Positions 27,226 to 36,954 are shown, counted from the first letter of the stretch. The stretch is DNA of 64,000 bases from Bacillota bacterium (GCA_021820965.1 JAKACZ010000003.1:103297-167296); one strand, 5' to 3'. A program made the numbers and translations. Notes: generated by a model not told the origin, from the sequence alone.

Positions 27226-27474
27226 GTATCATAAAGTAAATCGATGACTGGGACGGTCGGGGGGCGCAGGCCTAAGAGAGTTGACGGTCGGTGCGAGTCA
27301 ATGGCCACCCCACCAGTACTATCACCCAGGAGAGCGACGTGAATGAGAGTAGCCAAGCCGGGTGCGCCCGTTAATGCGCGTCTGAGTGCCGCGGCCCTAC
27401 GGGCGGCGGAACGAGGGTGGTACCACGCGTTGGCGTCCCTTGCCGTGGCAAGGGATTTTTTGTTGGGAGAAGGG
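27226..27474 (+). promoter_or_regulatory. Isoleucine T-box leader of ileS
   Basis: The conserved T-box sequence GAGGGTGGTACCACGCG lies at 27413-27429. Upstream, ACTATCACCCAGGAGAG places an ATC isoleucine codon (27321-27323) where the specifier loop should be. Downstream is a terminator hairpin. Uncharged tRNA-Ile would pair with the specifier codon and the T-box bulge, favour the antiterminator and switch on ileS. The 5' limit is approximate. The specifier choice fits the gene but is by inspection. Confidence 0.88.
27437..27461 (+). terminator. T-box terminator before ileS
   Basis: Stem CCCTTGCC / GGCAAGGG with a two-base loop, then ATTTTTT. The left arm begins just after the T-box, so it competes with the antiterminator. 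Confidence 0.9.
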
Positions 27475-30213
27475 ATGAGAGGATTGGACTATCGCGACAC
27501 ACTAAACCTTCCTAAGACCGCCTTTCCCATGAAAGGAAACCTGCCGAAGCGCGAACCGGAGCGTTTGGCGGCGTGGGAAAGCCGCGATCTTTACTACGAG
27601 CAGCGCCGGCTTAGGGCCGGCCGGCCCAAGTTCGTTCTGCACGACGGGCCGCCTTACGCCAACGGCGATATCCACACCGGCACCGCATTGAACAAAATTT
27701 TGAAGGACATGATTAACCGCTATTGGAACTTAGCGGGCCGTGACGCCGTTTATGTCCCCGGATGGGACACTCATGGTTTGCCTATCGAAATGCGGGCGTT
27801 GAAAAAGTTGAACGTGTCGCAGCACCAAATTGCCGCAGTTGACCTGCGCCGGGAATCGCAGGAAGTGGCGCGCCACTACATCGGGGTGATGACAGAAGAA
27901 TTTCGCCGGTTAGGAGTGATGGGAGCATGGAACCAACCCTATGTGACCATGACGCCGGCCTACGAAGGCGCGGAATTGCGTGTGTTTGCCGATATGGTGG
28001 AAAAGGGACTGGTGTATCGCGACTTGAAGTCGGTGTATTGGTGCCCACATTGTGAGACGGCACTGGCAGAAGGCGAAATCGAATACAAGACCCATCGCTC
28101 CCCGTCGATATACGTCGCGTTTGAGGTGGCCGCGCCAGAGTGGTTGCCCAAAGGTACCCGTGCGGTGATCTGGACCACCACCCCATGGACCATCCCTGCC
28201 AATGTAGCCATCGCCCTTCGCGCGGAATTGCCCTACATGGTCGTCGACACGTCCCAGGGCCCGCTTTTGCTGGCTGAAGCCCTGGTCGATACGGTATTGA
28301 GGGTGCTAGGCCTCGAACGCGGGCGACAGCTTGGTCGATGGACCGGGCGTGAGTTGGAGGGGGTGCTAGCTCGCCATCCCTACCTCGATCGAGACGTTCC
28401 CCTGGTTCTAGGCGAACACGTGACGGCGGAGAGCGGAACCGGGCTGGTCCACACTGCGCCCGGCCATGGGGTTGAGGACTTCGAGGTCGGGCGCCAATAT
28501 CAACTGGAGGTAGTGCAGCCGCTGAACGACCAAGGCCGCTACTATCAGGATACCCCGTTGGTCGGGGGGATGTTTTATCAAGACGCCAACCCGGTGGTGA
28601 CACAAAAACTCGCGGACATGGGCGCGCTGCTCCGCGCCGAGGATTACGACCACCAGTACGCCTATTGCTGGCGCTGTAAAAACCCGGTCATCTTCCGAGC
28701 AACCAAACAATGGTTCCTGTCGATCGACCGGATTCGGGGCGATCTTATTATAGCGACCGACACCGTGCAATGGGATCCGGCGTGGGGCGGCGATCGCATG
28801 CGCTCCATGGTTGCCGACCGTGCCGATTGGTGCCTCTCGCGCCAGCGAGTGTGGGGCGTACCCATTCCCGCCTATTATTGCGAATCGTGCGGCGCATCCA
28901 TTCTGGACGCCGAGCTGGTCCGCCGGACGGCCGGCATCATCGGCCGGGAGGGCGGCGATAGCTGGTGGGCGCACCCGGCCAGCTATTTTTTGCCCGAAGG
29001 ATATCAATGTCCTGAATGCGGCGGGAAGGAATTTCGCCAGGAAAAGGACATTTTTGATGTGTGGCTCGACTCCGGATCCAGCCAGGCGGCTGTGCTTCAA
29101 GAATCCGAGGCGCTAACATTTCCGGCCGATCTGGTGTTGGAGGGAAACGACCAATACCGCGGTTGGTTTCAGAGTCTTCTCACCACCGGTGTCTCCACCC
29201 GGGGAAAGGCTCCGTACCGGATGGTGCTGACGCACGGCATGGTGCTGGATCATCGGGGCCGGGAGATGCATAAGTCGCTGGGAAATACCATTGATCCCTT
29301 AGACATCGTCAAACAATACGGGGCGGATATTCTCCGGCTTTGGGTCGCCGCCTCCGACTATCGCGGTGATGTCCGTATCTCGGACCAGATCATGCGCCAA
29401 CTGGCGGAAAGTTACCGGAAGATCCGCAATACCTTTCGGTTCCTGCTGGGCAATCTCAGCGATTTTAGTCCCAATGCGAACCCGATTGCGGGCGCGGTTT
29501 CGGATCCGCTCAACCGCTGGGCCTTGGACCGGGTCAATCTGTGGCTCGACGACGCCGTCGCGGCATACCGGAGTTACCACTTTCACATCATGGTCCACGC
29601 ACTGGTGCGACTGATGACCATCGATTTGTCGAGTTTCTATCTGGACGTTATCAAAGATCGGTTATACACGCTCAGTTCGTCCGACCCGCTTCGCGTCGAA
29701 ACCCAGCGCGTGCTGTACTATACCGTGGCCGCATTGACCCGCGCGATATCTCCGGTGCTGGTATTTACGACCGACGAGGTGTACGAGCATATGCCCAAGC
29801 GCGCGGATGATCCGCCATCGGTGCATTTGGCCGATTGGATGCCCAAGTGGGAAATCGTGTTGGAACAGGGCGAACGGGAGCGCATGGAACGTCTTCTGGC
29901 ATACCGGGAAGTTATCTTGAAGGCGCTGGAGCAGCTTAGGGAGGAAAAGGCTATCGGTAACAGTCTGCAAGCTGACGTGGTTCTGACTATCCCCAGCACT
30001 GACCCGGTGCTGGACGGCGCCGCCACACGGCTGTTGACGGAGATGGTGCTGGCGGCCCAGGTGACTGTTCGGTCCGGCAGTGAATTAAAGGCGTGGGCGC
30101 GGCCGACCGCATATCAGCGGTGTGAACGCTGCTGGCGCTTTACCGAGGACGTTGATGCGGATGACCTTTTATGTGCGCGCTGCCGGACCGTATTGGCGGC
30201 GAGTCGCGGGTGA
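27475..30213 (+). CDS. ileS: Isoleucyl-tRNA synthetase
   Basis: 912 residues, normal for bacterial IleRS. It charges tRNA-Ile and edits valine. Visible are the HIGH-type motif in [18 protein letters not shown], the CP1 editing domain ([18 protein letters not shown]), a KMSKS variant EMHKSLGN, and a C-terminal zinc finger CERCW...CARC. The ATG at 27475 follows GGGAGAAGGG and lies right after the T-box terminator; the open frame extends upstream but only through the leader RNA. Its stop overlaps lspA by one base. Confidence 0.95.
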   Translation: MRGLDYRDTLNLPKTAFPMKGNLPKREPERLAAWESRDLYYEQRRLRAGRPKFVLHDGPPYANGDIHTGTALNKILKDMINRYWNLAGRDAVYVPGWDTHGLPIEMRALKKLNVSQHQIAAVDLRRESQEVARHYIGVMTEEFRRLGVMGAWNQPYVTMTPAYEGAELRVFADMVEKGLVYRDLKSVYWCPHCETALAEGEIEYKTHRSPSIYVAFEVAAPEWLPKGTRAVIWTTTPWTIPANVAIALRAELPYMVVDTSQGPLLLAEALVDTVLRVLGLERGRQLGRWTGRELEGVLARHPYLDRDVPLVLGEHVTAESGTGLVHTAPGHGVEDFEVGRQYQLEVVQPLNDQGRYYQDTPLVGGMFYQDANPVVTQKLADMGALLRAEDYDHQYAYCWRCKNPVIFRATKQWFLSIDRIRGDLIIATDTVQWDPAWGGDRMRSMVADRADWCLSRQRVWGVPIPAYYCESCGASILDAELVRRTAGIIGREGGDSWWAHPASYFLPEGYQCPECGGKEFRQEKDIFDVWLDSGSSQAAVLQESEALTFPADLVLEGNDQYRGWFQSLLTTGVSTRGKAPYRMVLTHGMVLDHRGREMHKSLGNTIDPLDIVKQYGADILRLWVAASDYRGDVRISDQIMRQLAESYRKIRNTFRFLLGNLSDFSPNANPIAGAVSDPLNRWALDRVNLWLDDAVAAYRSYHFHIMVHALVRLMTIDLSSFYLDVIKDRLYTLSSSDPLRVETQRVLYYTVAALTRAISPVLVFTTDEVYEHMPKRADDPPSVHLADWMPKWEIVLEQGERERMERLLAYREVILKALEQLREEKAIGNSLQADVVLTIPSTDPVLDGAATRLLTEMVLAAQVTVRSGSELKAWARPTAYQRCERCWRFTEDVDADDLLCARCRTVLAASRG

Positions 30214-30680
30214 TGCGGGCGAAGAGCTGGATTTGGATCTTGGCCGGGGTAATATTTGCTGTGGACCGAATCCTGAAAATTTTAGTCGCCACGCATATGG
30301 CCCCGGGTCAGTCGATTCCCGTATTGCCGCCGGTTCTTTGGATTACCTACATTACCAACAGTGGCGCCGCGTTTAGCCTTTTTCAAGGCGGAACCGTGCT
30401 CTTCGTCATCATTGGCTTGGTCATTTTGGCCGCCTTGGTTATCTACGTTCAGCGTACGCAGGCCCTGAGCACCGTCTTTGGCATCGGAGCGGGACTTTTG
30501 GCCGGAGGAACTGCGGGCAATTTGTGGGACCGATTGGTGGCGGGCCGCGTCATCGACTACATCCATTTCCGCTATTGGGCGATTTTCAACTTGGCGGATG
30601 CGGCTATTGTGGTTGGCATCATTCTGATTGTGTGGGAACTCTGGCGAAAGGAACGGCAAGATGCCAACGCGTCGCGCTGA
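30213..30680 (+). CDS. lspA: Lipoprotein signal peptidase LspA
   Basis: 155 residues with four membrane segments. It cleaves signal peptides before the lipid-modified cysteine. The catalytic aspartates lie in the conserved boxes GGTAGNLWDRLVAGRVIDYI and FNLADAAI. The ATG at 30213 overlaps the ileS stop (TGATG). It would process the lipobox proteins encoded at 23.0, 23.6 and 33.4 kb. It overlaps rluD by 20 bases. Confidence 0.93.
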   Translation: MRAKSWIWILAGVIFAVDRILKILVATHMAPGQSIPVLPPVLWITYITNSGAAFSLFQGGTVLFVIIGLVILAALVIYVQRTQALSTVFGIGAGLLAGGTAGNLWDRLVAGRVIDYIHFRYWAIFNLADAAIVVGIILIVWELWRKERQDANASR

Positions 30681-31671
30681 GGTTCCCGCCGCAGGCGCGG
30701 GAATGAGGCTGGACCGATTTCTCGCCGACGCCTGGCCTGACTATTCCCGCTCGTTTTGGCGGCGGCAGATTGATGGGGGCAGAGTGCGGGTGGACGGCCG
30801 GGCGGAAAAGAAGGCCGGATACCCGCTCCGGTCTGGACAGACGGTGGCGGTCGAGGTTGGCGAGGAGGTTCATCCAGATCTGAATGGACTCGCTGACGTG
30901 CCGCGAGAGTGGCCGTCCTGGGTGGTGTACCATGATGCTAGCGTGATTGTCATCAACAAGCCGCGAAACCTGGTCGTGCATCCCGCACCGGGTCACTGGC
31001 TGGATAGTGTGGTGGCCGAACTCTTGCCGTGGCTGCCGCGTTCTGACGGCCAGGTGCGGCCGGGTGTGGTGCACCGGCTTGATCGGGACACCAGCGGGCT
31101 GATGGTGCTGGCACGTACGTTGCGCGCGACAAACCAACTCTCCCAAGCCATCCAACGGCGGGAAGTCGTACGCCAATACGTGGCGGTGGTGCGGGGACAC
31201 CTTGCTCCAGCGCAAGGTGTGATTGAGGCGCCCATAGGACGGCATCCCCGGCAGCGCCTCAAAATGGCGGTGGTAGTGGACGGCCGGCCGGCGCGGACTC
31301 GCTACCGAAGCGTGGCCCAATGGCCCGGGTTCAGCATGGTCCAATGTACGTTGGAAACCGGCAGAACGCATCAAATTCGGGTTCATTTGTCATCGCTGGG
31401 ACACCCGGTGGTCGGCGACGGACTCTATGGTGGCAAGCACCCTGATTTTGTGGCTGGCCAGCTGCTGCATGCCGCGCGCATTCGATTTTTGCACCCTGAA
31501 CATGGCCAGGTTATGGAGTTTTTGGCTTCTCCCCCCTCTGATTGGTCGGGTATTACGGCCTGGGGGCCAGCGGAGATTACCGAACCGCGGCTCTTTCCCG
31601 ATGCCGACCAACCGACCACAGCTCAGTGGCTCTCGGCGCTTGCATCCGGCTCGGACATCTTCAATTCTTGA
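30661..31671 (+). CDS. rluD: RluD-type 23S rRNA pseudouridine synthase
   Basis: 336 residues. An N-terminal S4 RNA-binding domain (RLDRFLADAWPDYSRSFWRRQI) is followed by the RluA/RluD catalytic domain with the active-site aspartate in RPGVVHRLDRDTSGLMVLA. RTHQIRVHLSSLGHPVVGD is also diagnostic. It modifies uridines in 23S rRNA; the exact sites are inferred from the family. In B. subtilis this gene (ylyB) is followed by pyrR; here 10.9 kb intervene. Its last 49 bases overlap the convergent mscS gene. Confidence 0.9.
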   Translation: MPTRRAEVPAAGAGMRLDRFLADAWPDYSRSFWRRQIDGGRVRVDGRAEKKAGYPLRSGQTVAVEVGEEVHPDLNGLADVPREWPSWVVYHDASVIVINKPRNLVVHPAPGHWLDSVVAELLPWLPRSDGQVRPGVVHRLDRDTSGLMVLARTLRATNQLSQAIQRREVVRQYVAVVRGHLAPAQGVIEAPIGRHPRQRLKMAVVVDGRPARTRYRSVAQWPGFSMVQCTLETGRTHQIRVHLSSLGHPVVGDGLYGGKHPDFVAGQLLHAARIRFLHPEHGQVMEFLASPPSDWSGITAWGPAEITEPRLFPDADQPTTAQWLSALASGSDIFNS

Positions 31672-32519
31672 ACCAGCGGTATCAGGATTGCTAAAACCTG
31701 GTGCTTAAACGCGTCGATGTTAGGCTCCCGCGTACGTCCGGTTAGAACGACGGAAAAAGTCGTAGCGCCGACATCGGCCAGCTGCACTTGGATATGGGCA
31801 GGAAGGGATTGGAACCGCGTCTCAAGCGCGGATATAAGCCGGGACGGATCTAACACCAAATCCAAGTCGAAACGAAAGCGAAAGGGCACATGTTCGGCCC
31901 GCTTGCGATTTTCAATACTTGCTTGAATCATGGCCCCATTAGGCACCATCATGGGTGTCCCGTCGGCCGTTTGTAGAGTGGTGTAAGCCAAGTTGATGTC
32001 GGTGACCACTCCCGAATAGGTCGGTTTCATTTGTTCGTGGGGAAAGGACGGCATCAAGAGACCGTACTGCCAGGTGACAAAGCTGATGTGGTCGCCCACG
32101 TCAAACGGATGGAACAGCACTAGTCCGATGCCGGCAATGAGGTTGCCGAAGAAATTCTGGCCCGCCAACCCCAAAATGACGGTAATGAATGCGGAGCCGA
32201 ATACCACCGAGGACAGGCCAACTCCAAACGCGGCTAAAAGTGCCAGCGCCAATGCCAAATACAAGAGCAGGCGCGAGAGAAAACGAAAAGAGGTTGCTCG
32301 CCGGGGACCCAGCCTCTCCGTCGCTACCCGGTTTAACCAGTGCTCCACCAGGTAGGCCACGGCCCCGCCCACCAACACTACGATGGCGGCGTGAAACACA
32401 TCCCCGTAATGCTTTTGTATCGGATGCGGCAAACGGGTCGATAATAGGTGAAGAGCAATGCCGGCGAGAATGACCAGGATGATTTTCCACCCAACCCGTG
32501 ATTTGGTTCTTGGCGGCAA
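31623..32519 (-). CDS. MscS-family mechanosensitive channel
   Basis: 298 residues. Three membrane segments (about 8-28, 45-65, 80-115) precede the glycine/alanine pore helix region VVFGSAFITVILGLAGQNFFGNLIAGIGLV, which is typical of MscS TM3. The beta domain follows (FDVGDHISF, GVVTDINLAYTTLQTADGTPMMVPNGAMI). Such channels release solutes on hypo-osmotic shock. The TTG at 32519 follows TAGGAGGGG and is a better start than the frame beginning at 32561. It runs against rluD and overlaps its end. Confidence 0.85.
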   Translation of the reverse strand: MPPRTKSRVGWKIILVILAGIALHLLSTRLPHPIQKHYGDVFHAAIVVLVGGAVAYLVEHWLNRVATERLGPRRATSFRFLSRLLLYLALALALLAAFGVGLSSVVFGSAFITVILGLAGQNFFGNLIAGIGLVLFHPFDVGDHISFVTWQYGLLMPSFPHEQMKPTYSGVVTDINLAYTTLQTADGTPMMVPNGAMIQASIENRKRAEHVPFRFRFDLDLVLDPSRLISALETRFQSLPAHIQVQLADVGATTFSVVLTGRTREPNIDAFKHQVLAILIPLVQELKMSEPDASAESH

Positions 32520-32574
32520 GAGATCCCCTCCTAAGAGTATTGTCTGGTTTAAGAGTATCATAGGGAGAGGTCAG

Positions 32575-32724
32575 ATGGCTTTTGAGACCTGGGTTCTGGC
32601 TCGAGTTGTCGAGGAATTAAGGCGCGGACGCACGAGCTTGTTTTCCGAGCACTCGTCTACGCCCGTGCGGGTGGGCACTACGGCCCACTGTTGTCGACTT
32701 GACACAACCCGATGTACGCTTTGA
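32575..32724 (+). CDS. Short unrecognised ORF
   Basis: 49 codons starting at an ATG four bases after GGAGAGG. The product begins MAFETWVLARVVEELRRG, which vaguely recalls the N-terminus of RqcH/FbpA proteins (MxFDGxVL..VV.EL), then becomes low in family resemblance. It may be a truncated gene end or chance. No function proposed. Confidence 0.25.
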   Translation: MAFETWVLARVVEELRRGRTSLFSEHSSTPVRVGTTAHCCRLDTTRCTL

Positions 32725-32765
32725 CGGCCTTCGTAATCCTCATTGGCCAGTGGCCTCCGATTTTC

Positions 32766-33128
32766 TTAACCAAGGTGAAAATTTTTCCGGGTATGCGGGA
32801 TTTCTGATGGATCTGCCTTGTTTTCACGTAAAGAAACGCCGTCCAGTCGTCCGATCGGAATGTCTTCGGGGCCTGCGAGCACGCGGCCACCATGGGTTCG
32901 AAAAACCTGCACCGCGGTGTCAACCGACTCGACCTTCCAATCTGGCTCGTAGCCCACCTCATCGGTCACGAGCACGATTTCTGTAGCCGCATCCCGAGTG
33001 GCCGACCCGCCTGACAGTTCGTCATTACGCCACAGCAACGTGTGCCCCAACATATCGCGATAGAATGCCAAGCCCTCATCGAGCGTGGGTACCGGAATGG
33101 TGACCGCGTCGATATATTTCAACAACAT
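32766..33128 (-). CDS. VOC/glyoxalase-fold protein with an altered C-terminus
   Basis: 120 residues starting at an ATG after GGGGGAGG. The N-terminal 95 residues are a clear VOC half-barrel pair: YIDAVTIPVPTLDEGLAFYRDMLG, EIVLVTD, and VFRTHGGRVLAGPEDIPIGRL. VOC proteins then end in a strand like AVVRDPFGNVLVLLD, but here the frame goes into DGVSLRENKADPSEIPHTRK, which is unlike the family. The 3' end has probably been replaced by a rearrangement near 32840. Substrate unknown; activity doubtful. Confidence 0.6.
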   Translation of the reverse strand: MLLKYIDAVTIPVPTLDEGLAFYRDMLGHTLLWRNDELSGGSATRDAATEIVLVTDEVGYEPDWKVESVDTAVQVFRTHGGRVLAGPEDIPIGRLDGVSLRENKADPSEIPHTRKNFHLG

Positions 33129-33435
33129 TCCCAGAGCCTCCCCCTGTTCGCCCTCCGAAAGGATCCACCGTCGGCTGTCCGGCTATTGGAGAGTTTGAGG
33201 AGACTGTAGCAGAAAATAGCGGCACGGGACATCCATTGGCCGCCGCGCCCCTTAATGCAGACTCGCCCCCAATAACTCCTAATTAATGCCACGAACTAAT
33301 GTAGTGCGCAATATTAATCTCCTTCAGAACTTGACAGCACGATTCTTCTGAGTCTGCGCTCCGTAACCCGATTCCTTCGACGTCGTCTATACAAGAGATG
33401 AACGACCGGCACACTCGAGAACGGGAGGGAGCATC

Positions 33436-34847
33436 CTGCACAAGAGATGGGGATTGACCGTCATCAGTGCATCTGTGGTCACAGGCATCCTACTGGCTGG
33501 GTGCGGCCCGGCGAGCCGTTCGGTCGTGTCGTCGTCAACATCCCATCCCGCGTCATCCTCCGATGCCCCGAGCCAGTCCGCAACGGTACCGATGACCTCG
33601 ACTCGGCCTTCAAGCCCGCCCTCACACCGAGACTTTAACCGGATGGTGATGCTTAATGCTACCACAGGCTTCGTGTGGGGCTATGTTCAGGGCCACTTGT
33701 TCCTCTCGAAAACCACGGATGGCGGTCAGCACTGGCAGCGGTATCCGGTGGCCGCCGCTCCCTTGCGTGATCCCGGCGTGAACACCCCCGTGGTCGATTT
33801 TCAGTCAAGCCAAGTCGGCTGGATTGCGTGGGTTGACAACGGCAACCACGCGAGCACGCTCCACGTCTTGCGAACGGACGATGGTGGCCGCGACTGGACC
33901 CAATCTACGCAAAGGATGCCGCCAGTTGTCTTCCAGCTGGAACAAATGGACTTTCTGAACCAGCGAGACGGCTGGATTCGGGCCATGTCCTGGGTCGGTT
34001 CAATGTCGGGAGATCCGAGTATTCTGCAAACGACCAATGGGGGCCAAAGCTGGCAACTGGTCTCCGCCGCACCCGGTTATGTGCCCAACCCGCAGGCGAC
34101 GCCGAACGCCTTACCCGCAATCTCCGAGGCCATGCCGATCATCTTCACCAGCCCCCAGCAGGGGTGGGTGGCCGTGGGATCGTACGGGCCCCATGACCCG
34201 CAGTCCACCGTGTACGAGACGGTCACCGGTGGGAAACGCGGCTTCCACACCACCTCCCGGTCCCCCCGGCCTTCCGAAAGAAAAACTTTTCCAGCCAAGC
34301 GTATTCGCCCGCATTTTCCGGACCGGACGGCACGGTCTTAATCCAGTTCGTGGGCAGCACGACCGCGACGGACAATACGGTGGTCGCCGAGCGCACCACC
34401 GATGGCGGCCATACGTGGAGGGACGAGCCCCCGCTCGCGGCGCCCGGCCAGTCATGGGGGGACGTCGTGCCGTCCTTTATCAATCCGAATGAGGGCTGGG
34501 TCATCGGCACCAACGGGGCGCCCTTTGCCCACACGACGAACGGCGGGCAGTCGTGGAGCCGGATTCCGCTCACGCAGAGTCTGAAGACACTGCTCGCCCA
34601 CCGATACCCGAACCGGCAACTGAACATCGTAGAGCACTATCGGATTAAGCAGCTGGACATGGTGACGCCGAAGGTCGGTTGGATGATGCTACAACGCGGT
34701 CGGCCTGGCAGTCAGAACGGCGGAACGATCACGAAATTCTTCAAGACGACGGACGGTGGTCGGACCTGGACGGCCCCAAGCGCAAATCCGATTGAGGTCA
34801 CTGCCGCGGTCGACTCTGAACGCTGGAGTGCTGCACAGAAACGATAG
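33436..34847 (+). pseudogene. Frameshifted lipoprotein with YCF48/BNR-like repeats
   Basis: Signal peptide HKRWGLTVISASVVTGILLAGC with a lipobox, a Ser/Thr/Pro linker, then repeated sialidase-like (BNR/Asp-box) motifs: SKTTDGGQHWQRY, RTDDGGRDWTQS, QTTNGGQSWQLV. The frame is lost near 34231-34240, where GGGAAACGCGGC replaces an expected GGKTW motif by loss of one base. The other frame then continues without interruption as ERTTDGGHTWRDE and HTTNGGQSWSRI to 34847. The CTG at 33436 (GGAGG seven bases upstream) restores the positive end of the signal peptide; TTG at 33454 is the alternative. Beta-propeller lipoproteins of this type are often surface binding proteins. A sequencing error could mimic the frameshift. 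Confidence 0.75.
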
Positions 34848-35015
34848 AGCCTTGCAGCTACTGCGCACTCGCCCCCGAATCAAGATGATTCGCCCCATAA
34901 ACCACCCTGCAACCCGCGTCTCGCGGTCTGAGCTGGCGAAGCACTCATACACCCTACTTGGCCGGCCATGCTAAAATAGGGCCATTAATGATTTGCGGAT
35001 AGGAGGGCTCTTCCG

Positions 35016-35183
35016 ATGAGCGAACCCATCGAGCGTCTGTTAGAAGCGTTCCGCCAGTTGCCGGATTCTGATAAACGCGAGTTCTTGGAACGTCTGGACG
35101 AAGAGGGCTGGTACCGTACCATGGTACGCCACATGCAAGCGGAATGGGATAATCCCCGTGACGACGCCTACAACAATTTATAG
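35016..35183 (+). CDS. Small antitoxin-like protein, partner of the MazF/PemK toxin
   Basis: 55 residues, ATG after AGGAGG. Highly charged and helical: EPIERLLEAFRQLPDSDKRE then FLERLDEEGWYRTMVRHMQA. It overlaps the following MazF/PemK-type gene by 26 bases, the usual layout of type II toxin-antitoxin pairs. I do not recognise the antitoxin family; the role comes from size, charge and position. Confidence 0.7.
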   Translation: MSEPIERLLEAFRQLPDSDKREFLERLDEEGWYRTMVRHMQAEWDNPRDDAYNNL

Positions 35184-35505
35184 AGCCGGCGATGTGGTGC
35201 TGACACCGTTTCCCTATGCGGACCAACGGGGTGAGAAAAAGCGGCCCGTGGTCCTCCTGTCGACCGACCAGGTTTCGTTAGGCACGGGACTCTACATCGC
35301 CTGCATGATTACATCGCATGCCCCGCGTGACCTCTGGGATGTCGAATTATTAGCATGGAAGGAAGCCGGGCTGTTGTTCCCGTCAGTGGTGCGATGCCCC
35401 AAGGTCTTCGGACTGGACCACAGCCTCATCTTGCGGCGTCACGGACATCTACCTACCAGTGATTGGACACGAGTCCAATCCCGATTTCGGGAAGCCTTGG
35501 CCTAA
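35158..35505 (+). CDS. MazF/PemK-family endoribonuclease toxin
   Basis: 115 residues. The family pattern is clear: AGDVVLTPFPYADQRGEKKRPVVLLS at the N-terminus (the G-D-V-V...PF pattern followed by RPV), ITSHAPRD in the middle, and CPKVFGLDHSLILRRHGHL. MazF/PemK toxins cut mRNA at short sequences and stop growth when the antitoxin is degraded. GTG start at 35158 inside the antitoxin gene. Second TA-like pair of the island is 1 kb away. Confidence 0.8.
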   Translation: MTTPTTIYRAGDVVLTPFPYADQRGEKKRPVVLLSTDQVSLGTGLYIACMITSHAPRDLWDVELLAWKEAGLLFPSVVRCPKVFGLDHSLILRRHGHLPTSDWTRVQSRFREALA

Positions 35506-35616
35506 TCTACTCCACGCCCATCCGATCCCGCCTAATCGATGGTGCTCAGACGCTTGATGCATTATCGCCCCCGTATCGTCATCATTAACGATGTCAACCA
35601 ATCGGCTGTTCTTCCG

Positions 35617-36250
35617 CTAGCCGTCACCTGAACGTTGCGACAGCCGGCACCACCTTTCGCGGGTCAAAACATAGTGCCGTTCATTCAATTCTTTGCCGTG
35701 CTTTGGATTAAAACGCGCCGCGACTTCCACCAATTCGAATCCGGCTCGTTCCATGGACCGGCAGGAATTCACGTTATGATCCCATGCGCTGGCATGAATC
35801 TCCTCGACCGCTAAATCCTCAAAGGCGTAACGATAGACCAGCCGACGCGCGGCCATGGTCCGACCGGTTCGCCAGAAGGGCTTGGCAATACGCTGTGCAT
35901 CCACACTGATCCGCTTCCCCTCCGACGTATAGGGAGCCGCCAGCCAATACGTGCCGACCAAGGAGCCGGATAAGCCGTCTCGAATGCACCACGCCATGAT
36001 GTCGGGATGTGCGTTGTACCCTGCGCGAGCAGCTCCCGCACTTCGTCAATTTCGTCCGGCACCCGATTACCCGTCCACACGTGCATGTCCGGTTCTTGCA
36101 TGGCCACATACCACTCCGGTGCGTCGCGCTCCACGTCGATGGGACACAGCGTGAGACAGTCGTCACCCAGTGTTTTCTCTGGGACAGCTATGGCCCCGTC
36201 CCCCCAATCCCATGATGGATTCGCAATTGTCGGGGAAGACTCCTGTGTTA
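35617..36250 (-). pseudogene. Frameshifted GNAT-family acetyltransferase
   Basis: The N-terminal half reads LTLCPIDVERDAPEWYVAMQ and PDMHVWTGNRVPDEIDEVRE in one frame; the C-terminal half (SLVGTYWLAAPYTSEGKRIS, WRTGRTMAARRLVYRYAFED, EIHASAWDHNVNSCRSMERA) is in another, from 35997 down. Together they make a RimJ/RimL-like N-acetyltransferase. The shift lies near 36000, at ...THIP / IMAWCIRDG. No clear start codon is visible. Substrate unknown. Confidence 0.65.
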
Positions 36251-36322
36251 CGGAAGCTTCTCCGGTAGGCAGGCTTGCTGCGCTCTCGCCCCCATAAACG
36301 CACTAGAACTTGATGTTAGCAG

Positions 36323-36556
36323 CTACGCCGAGACGTGATGAAATTCGCGCACATCGACTTCCACGCCCGCTTTAGCAGCCTCATCAGCAGCATGGTACAC
36401 TTCAACGACCACGCCGTCGTCGAGATAACTCTCCCCACAGTTGGGGCAAATCTTGGCCGGCACTCGGCGAAAGACGATGAGGGCTTTGCCTCGCTCCAAG
36501 GTGACCGTGGTCTTCCCAGCTTCCGGTGTTCCACTCTTACAAATCACGCAGGTCAT
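36323..36556 (-). CDS. YgiT-type zinc-finger protein (antitoxin-like)
   Basis: 77 residues. Two CxxC pairs, CVIC near the start and CPNCGE in the middle, make the zinc finger found at the N-terminus of MqsA/YgiT proteins, with TVTLERGKALIVFRRVPAKI between. The C-terminal DNA-binding domain of full-length MqsA is missing, as is usual for this short family. The ATG at 36556 follows AAGGAGG and overlaps the stop of the upstream DUF4258 gene (ATGA). Such pairs are commonly treated as toxin-antitoxin modules. Confidence 0.75.
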   Translation of the reverse strand: MTCVICKSGTPEAGKTTVTLERGKALIVFRRVPAKICPNCGESYLDDGVVVEVYHAADEAAKAGVEVDVREFHHVSA

Positions 36557-36831
36557 GGTTGCCTCCTTGAAAAACTTGCATCCCATCGCATCGGATCCGG
36601 CTGATAGACGGTAATGACAACGGTCTCCTCATCGTGCAGATTATCCGCGATTACCACATGTATGGGACGGTCTCGGTCCCACCCTAGCACCAAGCGACTG
36701 GGGTACGGCGTGTCTTCCGGGTAACTTTCGATAGTCGTGCCCGACTGAATCACGGACTCCACCACGGAGCGCTCGATTTCACGCTCGAACATGCGCTGAA
36801 GCGTATGAACACGATACACGAACCGACTCAT
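36553..36831 (-). CDS. DUF4258-family protein (toxin-like)
   Basis: 92 residues. The pattern RVHTLQRMFEREIERSVVES, then SYPEDTPYPSRLVLGW, RPIHVVIADN and TVVITVYQPDP is that of DUF4258 proteins, which are RelE/BrnT-like in outline and usually paired with YgiT-type zinc fingers. It is coupled by overlap to such a gene. Toxicity has not been shown from sequence. The start has GGAG just upstream. Confidence 0.75.
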   Translation of the reverse strand: MSRFVYRVHTLQRMFEREIERSVVESVIQSGTTIESYPEDTPYPSRLVLGWDRDRPIHVVIADNLHDEETVVITVYQPDPMRWDASFSRRQP

Positions 36832-36954
36832 ACAAAACTCCTAATAGCCTTTTACTGACTATTCTACCATTGATTGTCGGCTCGATTCCGGTGGCAATGC
36901 CGGAAGTCTGGACGACTAATCGACGCCATTCCTTTACTATGCGAATAATGTACT

